From positions 174,287 to 238,286 of the forward strand of contig PMTV01000014.1 in the NCBI GenBank assembly GCA_003167215.1: a stretch of 64,000 nucleotides of DNA, written 5' to 3'. Both the position numbers and the translations under genes were made by a program. Under the pieces are notes generated by a model that worked only from the letters and a program-made list of their open reading frames with translations, ran no database searches and was not told the origin of the DNA. This DNA is from Acidobacteriota bacterium. GTDB lineage: Bacteria; Acidobacteriota; Terriglobia; Acidiferrales; UBA7541. Position 1 is the first letter of the stretch. The number at the start of each line of letters is the position of its first letter. Shown here in pieces: positions 54,371 to 62,911 of the stretch.

Positions 54371-54874
54371 TGCCCTCTCTCGACGCAGATCTACGCTTCA
54401 ATCGGTTTTCTAGATCGCTCCAGGCTCTGAGTTCCCGGAGCGACCCAATAAAATCCTTCATCTAGTCGCCGTTTGCAGCAACATTCTCAAATCCCTGTAT
54501 CGAACTGGAGACTAGGACCCCGGTCTAGGCAAGTAATTTTGGACAGATATTTTCACTTTGAGTCTCACCTTGCGGATATACACGTTCGCAAGAAGCCGTT
54601 CGTCGCAAGCCATCCCAGAGGGGTGCAATTGGGCACCGCGCAAATTAGTTTCCCGCGCCTGCAGCTCCAGAATGTTGCAGAATGTATTGCAAGAGGGAGC
54701 GGAAATGGGGAATCATCGCCCTCTGCAACCGGTTCCAACCCAGCCTGATTCGCCGCAGGAAGACGCGCCGAGTCCGATCTCAGGCGCAATACAGTTCCAT
54801 TCCTTGGCAGGTCGAACGCGACCGCTCGGGCAAGATTCCGCCGATTATTGCTCGCGACGGTGCAGGGGGATTAC
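54371..54874. other. Intergenic region between the kinase pair and the pseudokinase gene
   Basis: This 504-bp divergent region should hold promoters for both sides. It contains one marginal plus-strand frame (54672-54878, about 68 codons, MLQNVLQEGAEMGNHRPLQP) whose TGA overlaps the ATG of the pseudokinase gene (ATGA). The product has no recognisable features, and I cannot tell whether it is translated. No repeats or RNA structures stand out. Confidence 0.4.
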
Positions 54875-56425
54875 ATGACCGAGGCCGCGACAAAACAGAT
54901 AGGCCAAGTCGTCGACGGGAAATTCCGCCTTGGCCAATTTGTCGGCGGAAATGACCGCAGCTCCGTATTTCTGGTTGATTACGACGGCCAGGAAGTCCCC
55001 AAAGCCGCAATCAAGCTAATCCCGGCCGATTCAGTTGACGCCCCGGCCCAACTCGCCCGCTGGAAACAAGCCGCAAAGCTTTCTCATCCCCACTTGATCC
55101 GCCTCCTGCAAATGGGCCGCTGCGAGCTGGATCACACGCCGATGCTCTACGTGGTGATGGAATACGCCGAAGAGAACTTGTCCCAGGTAGTTGCCCGCAG
55201 GCCGCTCTCTCCTGCGGAAGCGCGTGACATTCTCGGCCCTGTGGCTGACGCGCTCGCCTATGTTCACTCCAAGGGCTTCGTTCATTGCCGCCTGAAACCC
55301 GCCAACATCATGGCCGATGACGATCTTCTCAAAATTTCGAGCGATGGACTCTGTCGCATTGGCGAATACAGCGGCAGCTTGGGAAAGCCCGGCGCCTACG
55401 ATCCTCCCGAAGCAGCCGGTGGAAGAATTTCTCCGGCTGGCGATGTCTGGTCGCTCGGAATGACTTTGGCCGAAGTTTTGACCCAGCGCTTACCCGCGTG
55501 GGAGCGAACCAATCAGGCCGAGCCGTCGCTGCCATCCAACCTGCCACCGGAGATCCTCGATTTGGCGCGCCACTGTTTGCGACGCGACCCGCAATTGCGC
55601 TGGACCGTTGCGGACATCGCCGCGCGCCTGCAACAAAATTCACCCACACCGCCAAAACAGATCACTCCCAGCCCGCAAACTTCGTTTGCCAACCCGCGTG
55701 CCATTGGCGGAGTAGTGCTAGCCGGTGTGGCGTTGGTGGCGATCCTGGGAGGATTTCTGCTCTTTAGGACCCACTCACAAAATCAGCCTGCTGCTTCCGT
55801 CGCTGTCGAGCAGCCACCAGCCCAGCCGGCACTCCAGACAAAAGTTTCGCCGCAAGCTCAGCCGCCAGCGCAGTCAAGAGCTCAGTCGTCGGTTCCTGCA
55901 AAAGTTCAGCCAAAACCAGAGAACAAGCCAGTGCTGTCCGCCAAATCGGCCTCACCCGTTCGGACGCCGCAACAAGCTCCGCCCGTCGCGAAACCGGCTC
56001 CGCAGCCCGTGGCAAATTCCGTGCAAAAGCCCAGCGAGAAAAAACCGCCCGCGAGCAATCCTGCTCCATCACCAATCCCAGTTCAATCCGCCGCGCCCGC
56101 CACAACATCCGCCAGCGGTGTTGTCCGCGGCAAAGTCCTTCAGCAAATCCTGCCCGACGCGCCGCAGAAGGCCCGAGACACGATTCGAGGCAAAGTAAGA
56201 ATCAGCGTCAAAGTTCACGTAAACGAATCAGGCAACGTAACCGAAGCATTGTTCGATTCCCCGGGCCCCAGCCCGTATTTCGCCGACCGCACGCTGGTTG
56301 CCGCGCAACTTTGGAAATTTTCCCCCGCGAAAATCGACGGCCGCAGCGTGCCAAGCGACTGGCTCCTGCGTTTCGAGATCGACCCTGCCGCCATCAACGT
56401 CTATCCCAGAGAAATCGCTCCATAG
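54875..56425 (+). CDS. Membrane pseudokinase with C-terminal TonB domain
   Basis: This 516-residue fusion has a Ser/Thr kinase fold at residues 10-265 with key residues lost. The VAIK-type Lys is kept (KAAIKLIPA), but the HRD catalytic loop reads HCR (137-139, in FVHCRLKPANIM) and DFG reads SDG (156-158, in ISSDGLCRIG). The Gly loop is FVGGNDRSSV. It should not transfer phosphate. A transmembrane helix follows near 277-298 (GVVLAGVALVAILGGFLLF), then a Pro/Gln-rich linker and a TonB-type domain at about 438-510 (VRISVKVHVNESGNVTEALF, AAQLWKFSPAKIDG). The ATG 54875 follows AGGGGG. Confidence 0.85.
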   Translation: MTEAATKQIGQVVDGKFRLGQFVGGNDRSSVFLVDYDGQEVPKAAIKLIPADSVDAPAQLARWKQAAKLSHPHLIRLLQMGRCELDHTPMLYVVMEYAEENLSQVVARRPLSPAEARDILGPVADALAYVHSKGFVHCRLKPANIMADDDLLKISSDGLCRIGEYSGSLGKPGAYDPPEAAGGRISPAGDVWSLGMTLAEVLTQRLPAWERTNQAEPSLPSNLPPEILDLARHCLRRDPQLRWTVADIAARLQQNSPTPPKQITPSPQTSFANPRAIGGVVLAGVALVAILGGFLLFRTHSQNQPAASVAVEQPPAQPALQTKVSPQAQPPAQSRAQSSVPAKVQPKPENKPVLSAKSASPVRTPQQAPPVAKPAPQPVANSVQKPSEKKPPASNPAPSPIPVQSAAPATTSASGVVRGKVLQQILPDAPQKARDTIRGKVRISVKVHVNESGNVTEALFDSPGPSPYFADRTLVAAQLWKFSPAKIDGRSVPSDWLLRFEIDPAAINVYPREIAP

Positions 56426-56658
56426 CGGTACGACGAGCACGGCTTAGGCCGAGCGCGAGCTTCAGCCCCATTGCTCTTTTTCAAGTTGTTTATAATCTTA
56501 CAGTTATAGACAAATCCGCAAGTACCCCAAACCTGCTGTGAGCGCATCTTATCTATAGGGCCGAAATGCTGTTCTTCGGCTCGCGACTCTGGTCCGCGAC
56601 AATAGCGGCGCTATCAAGCAGTTGAAACTCTCAGATCCTGGGAGAAGGGATAAAACGA

Positions 56659-57645
56659 ATGCGAAACTTAAAGATGGGGAAAAACTCGATAACGAAGCAC
56701 TCTATAGCCTTGGGAGCGATGCTTGGTCTTGCTCTCGGCATGATCGCCGGACCGACACTGGCCGCACCGCACAAGCCCAACACTTCAACCGATGTCCCAG
56801 TGAAAATGGTCGTGACGGTGAAGCCGCACCGCGGCGCAGAAGTGCCAGTGGTCGCAGAAGCTGACGTGAAAGTGTATCAGCGTGACCTGCAAAATAAAGT
56901 GACCAGCTGGATCCCGCTTCAGGGAGACCGTGCCGGATTGCAGCTTTTCATTTTGATCGACGACAATTCCAGAGACAGCCTCAGCTTGCAATTCAGCAGC
57001 ATCGCGAAATTTATCGACGAACAACCGGCTAGCACAGCCATCGCCGTGGGTTATATGCACAACGGCATGGTCACCACCGCCCAAGCCCTTACGACGGACC
57101 ACGCCCTGGCCCAAAAAGCGTTGCGCTTGCCCATCGGCGCTTCGGCGGGATATACCAGCCCGTACTTGGCGCTGTCCGACCTGATGAAGAAATGGCCGGA
57201 GACCCAAGACCGCCGCGAAATCTTGATGTTCACCAACGGGATCGATCCTCTCGGCGGCGGATCTTCGAATGATCCATTCACCAACCCCTACCTCGATGAG
57301 GCTTTGAATCGCGCCCAACGAGGAGGCTTCATCGTCTATTCAATTTATACTCCCGGAGCAGGCGTTGCCGGCCGTAGTGGTTTCCGTACAAACCTGGCGC
57401 AGTCTGGCTTGGATCTGCTTGCTCAAAAGACAGGTGGCGAGACCTACTACCTCGGTCTCGGCGCTTCGGTTGATTTCACTCCCTACTTGCAGGATGTAAG
57501 CTACAACCTGAAGCACCAGTACGAGCTTACTTTCCTCGCCAAGGGCGCCAACAAGCCGAGTCTTGAGCCCGTAAAAGTAAAAACAGAAATGCCAAACATG
57601 GGCCTGAGAACTGCGGAAAACGGCTACGTCGGAACCGGTATCTAA
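56659..57645 (+). CDS. Secreted VWFA-related domain protein
   Basis: This 328-residue protein has an N-terminal signal (GAMLGLALGMIAGPTLAAP). The body is a von Willebrand A-like fold of the Acidobacteriota type: FILIDDNSRDSLSLQFSSI carries a MIDAS-like D-x-S, then STAIAVGYMHNGMV, REILMFTNGIDPLGG, and GGFIVYSIYTPGAG. The C-terminus has VSYNLKHQYELTFLAKGANK, typical of the family. It should be periplasmic or secreted; the role is unknown. The ATG at 56659 has GGGAGAAGGG about 10 bp upstream, and ATG 56674 is an alternative. Confidence 0.85.
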   Translation: MRNLKMGKNSITKHSIALGAMLGLALGMIAGPTLAAPHKPNTSTDVPVKMVVTVKPHRGAEVPVVAEADVKVYQRDLQNKVTSWIPLQGDRAGLQLFILIDDNSRDSLSLQFSSIAKFIDEQPASTAIAVGYMHNGMVTTAQALTTDHALAQKALRLPIGASAGYTSPYLALSDLMKKWPETQDRREILMFTNGIDPLGGGSSNDPFTNPYLDEALNRAQRGGFIVYSIYTPGAGVAGRSGFRTNLAQSGLDLLAQKTGGETYYLGLGASVDFTPYLQDVSYNLKHQYELTFLAKGANKPSLEPVKVKTEMPNMGLRTAENGYVGTGI

Positions 57646-57662
57646 CGCCAACCAGCGCACCG

Positions 57663-57687
57663 GCGCAGCAGCTAAAAACTGCTGCGC
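57663..57687 (+). terminator. Hairpin after the VWFA-like gene
   Basis: A perfect 9-bp stem GCGCAGCAG/CTGCTGCGC with loop CTAAAAA lies 18 bp past the stop of the VWFA-like gene. No T-tract follows, so it is a candidate terminator or 3' stabilising structure only. Confidence 0.4.
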
Positions 57688-58228
57688 TGGCTAGCGCAGG
57701 TACAAAATTAACCAGATCGGGCGAGCCCGGTCGTGTTTTGTTGCCCTGTTTTTTCGCCCCTCGATTCTCGAATCTCGCATTTAGATTTCCGCCGTTCGGT
57801 TGCATTTCCTTGCTTCCCACGCCCAATTCTGATTACATTCTGAGTTTGCTTTATAAGGACCGAGGGTGGCTGATGGAGGCTGTTCGAATCGAAAAGGTGG
57901 CTGCTGGATGCGCTGAGGGCGCTTTCCTAACCGGCTGCGCCGGAATTAGGAATCGTGCCGTCGTCTCACCCAAGGAGGGTTTGGTCGAGGCTGGCGCCGA
58001 GCAATCGCGCGACAAGTCTTGGTCCGCCCGCGCGAGAATGCCACAATCACAGGTACAACCATCCAGCGAATCCAGCCATTTTTGCAGCAAGTTAAATCGC
58101 CAAACTCCAGAAGTAGAAATCACTCTAAACCCCAGAAAACAAAGAACCGCGAACTGCTCAAATCGCCAAAAAATCAAATTCTGCGAGGTTCGAAATTCGA
58201 GCCTGATTTTGGCTCAAAACTCACCCAT

Positions 58229-58308
58229 TTCTAATCGAGAACTCTTGGAATTAGAAATTCCGCAACGTGCTGAAAACAAACACCGAGGGCCCGTTCTAAT
58301 CGAGAACT
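58229..58308. repeat. 15-bp direct repeat upstream of the MetE-like pair
   Basis: TTCTAATCGAGAACT occurs identically at 58229-58243 and 58294-58308, 65 bp apart, 100-180 bp upstream of the first MetE-like gene. Each copy contains an imperfect inverted element (TTCT/AGAA). It could be a pair of regulator sites or a chance duplication. Confidence 0.35.
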
Positions 58309-58405
58309 TTGAACCAAACCATTGCTCCAATTTCCGGGCTTATGTAGCGGCCGCCTTTAGGCCGGCGCAGTTTCCTCGCCAGTCCTCAGAACAGGCGGGA
58401 CAATC

Positions 58406-59479
58406 ATGAGCGCCGCCCCCGGCCTCTACCTTTCCAGCACGGGAAGCTATCCGCGCATCGGCGATTCCCCGGAATTGCAGCTCCTGCGGCGAACCATCGT
58501 CGCGCTCGACCGAGGCGACCGTTCCACCGCCGATCTCCTCGACGTACAGAACGACGTAACCCGCTTCGTCATCGCCGAACAGGTGAAAGCCGGCCTTGAC
58601 GTCGTCACCGACGGGCTGATTCGCTGGTACGATCCCATTTCTCACTCGGCCGGCAAACTCGACAACATTCAAATCAAAGGGCTCGTTCGCTTCTTCGATA
58701 CCAACACCTATTTTCGCCAGCCCGTCTTCACCGGAACGCCGCTCAAACGCGGACATCTTGCCGCCGGTGATTACAGCTTCGCGCGAAACGCCCTCGGCCA
58801 TTTGCCTACGCCAGCCGGCAAGGCTGGGAAGCTCAGCATCAAGCCTGTGCTGACTGGCCCCTACACGCTCGCAAAATTTTCGCTTGGCGAACAGCACGCC
58901 AATGGCTCATCCGGTCCGTTCGCCGCTCTCGAAGACCGCGCTCAAGCCTATTCGGAGATTCTTGCTCTCGAGATCGAGACGCTCGCGCAATTGGGCGCCG
59001 AGTTAATTCAAGTGGACGAGCCTGCCGCCATCAAGTACCCCAATGACTGGGCGATTTTCGAGGCTTCGCTCGCTCCGCTTATAAAAGCGCGCGACAATTT
59101 TACGAAGAGCGGACGCAAACTCGAGTTGGCTCTCTACGTTTACTTCCATGATTGCGCGCCGTTCTACGAAAAACTGGTTGCTCTGCCCGTGGACATCGTC
59201 GGCCTGGATTTCACTTACTACCCGAAACTCGTGGATATGATTGCCGCAAAAGGATCTCCGAAAGCGCTCGGACTCGGCCTCGTGGACGGCCGCAACACGC
59301 GGCTGGAAGATCCCGCGCACATCGCGCGCCAAATTGAACGCATCCTACCGAAAATAAAAGGCGAACGCGCCTTCCTCGGAACTTCATCCGGTCTCGAATA
59401 TCTTCCGCGCGATCGCGCATTCGCCAAACTCGAATTGCTCTCAAAAGTTCGTTCTGAGCTAAAGGGCGGCCGCCCATGA
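58406..59479 (+). CDS. MetE-like barrel protein, zinc site partly lost
   Basis: This is a 357-residue TIM-barrel protein of the MetE/UROD superfamily. YLSSTGSYPRIGDSPELQLL resembles the N-terminal part of cobalamin-independent methionine synthase, and QVDEPAAIKYP is the conserved acidic loop. MetE binds zinc through His, Cys, Glu and Cys. Here FHDCAPF keeps H-x-C, but the Glu position is Asp (GLDFT) and the final Cys is Ser (GTSSGLEYLP). It overlaps the next gene by 4 bp. It may be the non-catalytic half of a split MetE or a partner subunit. Confidence 0.8.
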   Translation: MSAAPGLYLSSTGSYPRIGDSPELQLLRRTIVALDRGDRSTADLLDVQNDVTRFVIAEQVKAGLDVVTDGLIRWYDPISHSAGKLDNIQIKGLVRFFDTNTYFRQPVFTGTPLKRGHLAAGDYSFARNALGHLPTPAGKAGKLSIKPVLTGPYTLAKFSLGEQHANGSSGPFAALEDRAQAYSEILALEIETLAQLGAELIQVDEPAAIKYPNDWAIFEASLAPLIKARDNFTKSGRKLELALYVYFHDCAPFYEKLVALPVDIVGLDFTYYPKLVDMIAAKGSPKALGLGLVDGRNTRLEDPAHIARQIERILPKIKGERAFLGTSSGLEYLPRDRAFAKLELLSKVRSELKGGRP

Positions 59480-60492
59480 GCCGTGAAAAATTGGAAAAGC
59501 TCGGCCTGAAGTTGCCGCTCTTTCCCACCACTTCGGTTGGCAGCTTCCCCAAGCCCGATTATCTGGTGAGAGCCCGCTCAGAATTTACGAAGGGCCAGAT
59601 TCCGGAAAAAGATCTTCACGACCTGGAACGCAAGGCCACCGCTTTTTGGATCGAGCAGCAGGAAAAACTCGGCCTGGACGTCCTGGTGGACGGCGAAATG
59701 TACCGCGGAGACATGGTCGCCTATTTCGCCGAGCGGCTGCCTGGATTCGCAACCAGCGGCTTGGTTCGCAGCTATGGAAATCGCTACTACCACAAACCTG
59801 TAATTGCCGGTGAAGTTGGTTGGCGCGGCCCGGTCACCGTTGACTGGTGGAAATACGCTCAAAGCCTCACCAAGAAGCCGGTCAAGGGCATGCTCACCGG
59901 CGCCTACACCATCATGGACTGGAGCTTCAACGAGTTTTACCCCGATCGCCGCGCAACTGCCTTTGCGCTGGCGAAAGTAATCCGCCAGGAAGTGGAAGCG
60001 TTGATCGCTGCAGGCTGCAGAATCATTCAAATCGACGAGCCCGCGCTCTCCGTGCGCCCCGAAGAATTGCCCATCGCCATCGAAGCCATGGAATTCACCA
60101 CCAAGGGCCAGGACGCCTATTTCATTACCCACGCTTGCTACGGTGAGTTCGAAAATATCTATCCCGGCATGCTCGATCTGGCTGTGGATAATTTCGATCT
60201 GGAAATGTCCAATAGGGACCTGGATCTGCTCGAACTTTTCCGCCGCCATCCGTTCACGAAAGACATTAGCTTCGGAGTGGTGGACGTGCACTCCCACACG
60301 AACGACAGCGCAGGGGCCGTGCGCGAAAGAGTCGAGCAGGCTCTGACCATTCTCCCCAAAGAGCGGGTGTGGGTGGACCCCGACTGCGGGTTAAAAACTC
60401 GCACCGTTGAAGAGGCCGTCGAAAAGCTGCGCTCTTGTGTCACCGCCGCCAAATCGTTTCGCAACGCTTCCGCAACCGAGAAGAAATCGTGA
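59476..60492 (+). CDS. Core MetE-type methionine synthase (C-terminal barrel only)
   Basis: This 338-residue protein equals the catalytic C-terminal barrel of MetE without the folate-binding N-domain. Zinc ligands are complete: THACYGEF (H-x-C), FDLEMSNRD (Glu) and DPDCGLKTR (Cys); the substrate loop is QIDEPALSVRP. Core-MetE proteins of archaea and some bacteria take methyl from a corrinoid protein or another donor instead of methyl-THF. Here an MetE-like partner precedes it with a 4-bp overlap (59476-59479), so a split two-subunit enzyme is also possible. MetH is encoded 10 kb upstream. Confidence 0.87.
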   Translation: MSREKLEKLGLKLPLFPTTSVGSFPKPDYLVRARSEFTKGQIPEKDLHDLERKATAFWIEQQEKLGLDVLVDGEMYRGDMVAYFAERLPGFATSGLVRSYGNRYYHKPVIAGEVGWRGPVTVDWWKYAQSLTKKPVKGMLTGAYTIMDWSFNEFYPDRRATAFALAKVIRQEVEALIAAGCRIIQIDEPALSVRPEELPIAIEAMEFTTKGQDAYFITHACYGEFENIYPGMLDLAVDNFDLEMSNRDLDLLELFRRHPFTKDISFGVVDVHSHTNDSAGAVRERVEQALTILPKERVWVDPDCGLKTRTVEEAVEKLRSCVTAAKSFRNASATEKKS

Positions 60493-60635
60493 TCGCCGAC
60501 CCGCGTCTTCCTGAAATCGTTCAGCCGCCCGCGGGATTGATGCGAAAAAAGCGGCCTGTCTATGTTTGGATCGGCCTCGCGCTTTTGCTCGGAGCCTTTA
60601 TTGCGCTGCTTCTAATTGTTTTCGCGTCCGACTAG
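60489..60635 (+). CDS. 48-residue single-span membrane protein
   Basis: This short protein starts with GTG at 60489, overlapping the stop of the MetE-like gene (GTGA). It has a short N-terminal stretch (MIADPRLPEIVQPPAGLMRK), a basic KKRPVY boundary and one hydrophobic helix (VWIGLALLLGAFIALLLIVF). The overlap and the well-formed helix suggest a real gene. The function is unknown. Confidence 0.6.
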   Translation: MIADPRLPEIVQPPAGLMRKKRPVYVWIGLALLLGAFIALLLIVFASD

Positions 60636-60661
60636 CTGATATGAAACTGCACGGGGGCTGA

Positions 60662-61507
60662 ATGCAACGCGTCCTTTCGACATATCGTTACATCCATCAG
60701 CCGCTCGGCCCCGCATTGCTGGCCGAGATTTCTCACGCGGGAGTCGCCGGCGTTGAGATTTTCTGCGCGCCCCAGCATTTCACCTATCGCGAGCCGCAAG
60801 CCGTGCGAGAACTCGCCGAGGCGCTCGGCGAATATCATCTGGAGGTACACGCTCTCCATTCGCCCACCGAGCGCGATCTTTCGCCGGGACGCGAAAGCGG
60901 AGTGCCCATTTCCATTTCTGACACGGAGCGCATCCGCCGGCTCGACGCGGTAGATGAGGTAAAGCGGGCGCTCGAAGTGGCCGAGCGAATTCCCTTCCGC
61001 TATCTGGTTCAGCATATGGGACACGGTCGCCAAAGCGCAGACCCCCGCAAGCTCGATGCAGCCTTCAGTTCACTGGAACAACTTTCGATTTTCGCGAAGG
61101 CGCGCGGAGTAACGATTGCGCTGGAAAATACGCCCGATGAGCTGGGCGCACCGGCTTCGCTGCAGCACTTCATTGCCGATACGCACTTGCATGATTTGCG
61201 GCTTTGCTTCGACACCGGCCACGCGCATATCGAAGAGGGCGTCGAAGTAGGTTTTGACGCCATGCGCGAACGCGTGGTGACCGCGCACATTCACGACAAT
61301 CACGGCGAAAAGGACGAGCATCTGCTCCCCTACGAAGGCAACATCGATTGGGAGGCTGGCCTTGCTGCGCTCGCGAACGCTCCGCAGTCGGTTGCGCTCG
61401 TCCTGGAATTGAAGGAGCAGCCCGGCGGAGGTCCCACGCTCGATCAAATTCGCGCGACGTTTGATAAGCTGGAAAAGAATTTCGAGAAAAAGCGGCCACG
61501 CTCTTAG
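60662..61507 (+). CDS. Sugar phosphate isomerase/epimerase-like TIM barrel
   Basis: This is a 281-residue protein of the AP endonuclease 2/xylose isomerase-like superfamily. Metal and acid residues fit the family: Glu in VTIALENTPDELG, Asp in LRLCFDTGHAHIEEG, His in TAHIHDNHGEKDEHL and Glu in VALVLELKEQPGG. The length is usual. The ATG follows a GGGGG run. The substrate cannot be read from the sequence. It lies in a plus-strand run from the MetE pair through asnS. Confidence 0.87.
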   Translation: MQRVLSTYRYIHQPLGPALLAEISHAGVAGVEIFCAPQHFTYREPQAVRELAEALGEYHLEVHALHSPTERDLSPGRESGVPISISDTERIRRLDAVDEVKRALEVAERIPFRYLVQHMGHGRQSADPRKLDAAFSSLEQLSIFAKARGVTIALENTPDELGAPASLQHFIADTHLHDLRLCFDTGHAHIEEGVEVGFDAMRERVVTAHIHDNHGEKDEHLLPYEGNIDWEAGLAALANAPQSVALVLELKEQPGGGPTLDQIRATFDKLEKNFEKKRPRS

Positions 61508-61542
61508 ATCTTGGCCATTAAAAATAATTCATAGGGAGGTAA

Positions 61543-62868
61543 ATGACTCAGGATAAGCAGCCGGCTACAACCATCATCACCATCGAAGACGCCGGCAAAC
61601 ATGTCGGCAGCACCGTCACAATTCGAGGTTGGCTCTATAACCAGCGCGAATCGGGCAAACTCCTTTTCCCCATTTTTCGCGATGGGACGGGTGTGATTCA
61701 AGGCGTAGTGTCGCTGAAAGAACATGCCGAAGCCTTCAACGCCCTCAAGGGCCTCCCCCAAGAATCCAGCGTGATTGTCACCGGCACGATTCGCGCCGAA
61801 GCGCGCGCAACGGGCGGGTTTGAGATGCACGTCAGCAACGTGGAAGTCGTGCAGCGAGTATCCGATTCAGAACCATACCCGATCCAACTAAAAGAGCACG
61901 GCGTGGATTTTCTCCTGGATCGCCGCCATCTGTGGATTCGCACCCCGCGGCAGGCCGCCATTCTGCGCATACGAGCAGAGGCAGAGCTCAGTGCGCGAAT
62001 TTATATGGACAGCCAAGGCTACACGCTCACCGACGCGCCCATATTTACTCCCGCAGCCTGCGAAGGAACATCCACGCTTTTCGAAGTGAATTACATTGAC
62101 GATCAGAAAGCGTATCTGACGCAATCCGGCCAGCTCTACGTGGAAGCGACCGCTGCAGCGCTGGGCAAGGTGTACACATTCGGGCCAACCTTTCGCGCCG
62201 AGAAATCTAAAACTCGCCGCCATTTGACCGAATTCTGGATGCTCGAGCCCGAAGCCTCATTCGCGCACCTGGAGGATATGGTCCAACTCGGCGAGGGGCT
62301 GGTAAGCGCCGTGGTGCAATCCGTGGTTAAAAATCGTACTCGCGAACTGGAAACGATTCAGCGCGACATTTCGAAGCTGGAAAAGATCGTCCCGCCCTTT
62401 CCCCGCGTCAGTTACGACGACGCGATCAAGGTTTTGCAGAAAGCTGGCAACCCTGCCAAGTGGGGCGACGACTTCGGCGGAGATGAGGAAACGATTCTCT
62501 CCAAGGAATTCGAGAAACCGGTGATCATTCACCGTTATCCCGCCGCCATGAAGGCCTTTTATATGGCCACGGATGAGCAGCGCCCGGATCTTTCGCTGAG
62601 CTTCGACATGATCGCTCCGGAAGGCTACGGCGAAATTATCGGCGGCGGCGAGCGCCTGGCAAATTATGACACGCTGGTTAAACGCCTTCGCGAGCACAAC
62701 TTACCCGAGGAAGCATTTCAGTGGTATCTCGACTTGCGCCGTTACGGCAGCGTGCCCCACGCGGGGTTTGGGCTTGGCCTGGAACGTACCGTGGCCTGGA
62801 TTTGCGGAACGGAGCACATCCGCGAAGTGATTCCCTTCCCTCGGATGCTCTATCGCGTCTATCCTTAA
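61543..62868 (+). CDS. asnS: Asparaginyl-tRNA synthetase
   Basis: This is a 441-residue class IIb aminoacyl-tRNA synthetase. The N-terminal OB anticodon-binding domain ([20 protein letters not shown]) is followed by the catalytic core with motif 2 ([20 protein letters not shown]) and motif 3 ([15 protein letters not shown]). [11 protein letters not shown] and [12 protein letters not shown] are the AsnRS signatures that separate it from AspRS. The ATG follows AGGGAGGTAA. It charges tRNA-Asn directly; whether a GatCAB route also exists cannot be seen here. Confidence 0.95.
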   Translation: MTQDKQPATTIITIEDAGKHVGSTVTIRGWLYNQRESGKLLFPIFRDGTGVIQGVVSLKEHAEAFNALKGLPQESSVIVTGTIRAEARATGGFEMHVSNVEVVQRVSDSEPYPIQLKEHGVDFLLDRRHLWIRTPRQAAILRIRAEAELSARIYMDSQGYTLTDAPIFTPAACEGTSTLFEVNYIDDQKAYLTQSGQLYVEATAAALGKVYTFGPTFRAEKSKTRRHLTEFWMLEPEASFAHLEDMVQLGEGLVSAVVQSVVKNRTRELETIQRDISKLEKIVPPFPRVSYDDAIKVLQKAGNPAKWGDDFGGDEETILSKEFEKPVIIHRYPAAMKAFYMATDEQRPDLSLSFDMIAPEGYGEIIGGGERLANYDTLVKRLREHNLPEEAFQWYLDLRRYGSVPHAGFGLGLERTVAWICGTEHIREVIPFPRMLYRVYP

Positions 62869-62911
62869 TGCTCCTTCGCCCTGAAACCGAGGGCGCGAAA
62901 GACACAACAAA

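Larger units (their letters stand above)
57646..58405. other. Long region between the VWFA-like gene and the MetE-like pair
   Basis: This 760-bp region has a lower GC content in 58080-58320 than its surroundings. It contains the hairpin at 57663-57687 and a 15-bp direct repeat (58229-58243 and 58294-58308). A 223-codon plus-strand frame (57738-58409) ends with an ATGA overlap on the MetE-like start, with an internal ATG at 57872, but its product has biased, feature-poor composition. I do not call it a gene. I saw no SAM or cobalamin riboswitch. Confidence 0.5.

Noticed and set aside
57875-57900. GTTCGAATC resembling a tRNA T-loop.
   Set aside because: No acceptor stem, anticodon arm or CCA end could be fitted around it.
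57738-58409. 223-codon plus-strand frame ending with ATGA on the MetE-like start.
   Set aside because: The product is feature-poor, has Ser/Asn/Arg-biased composition and no clear start signal. I recorded it under the intergenic region only.
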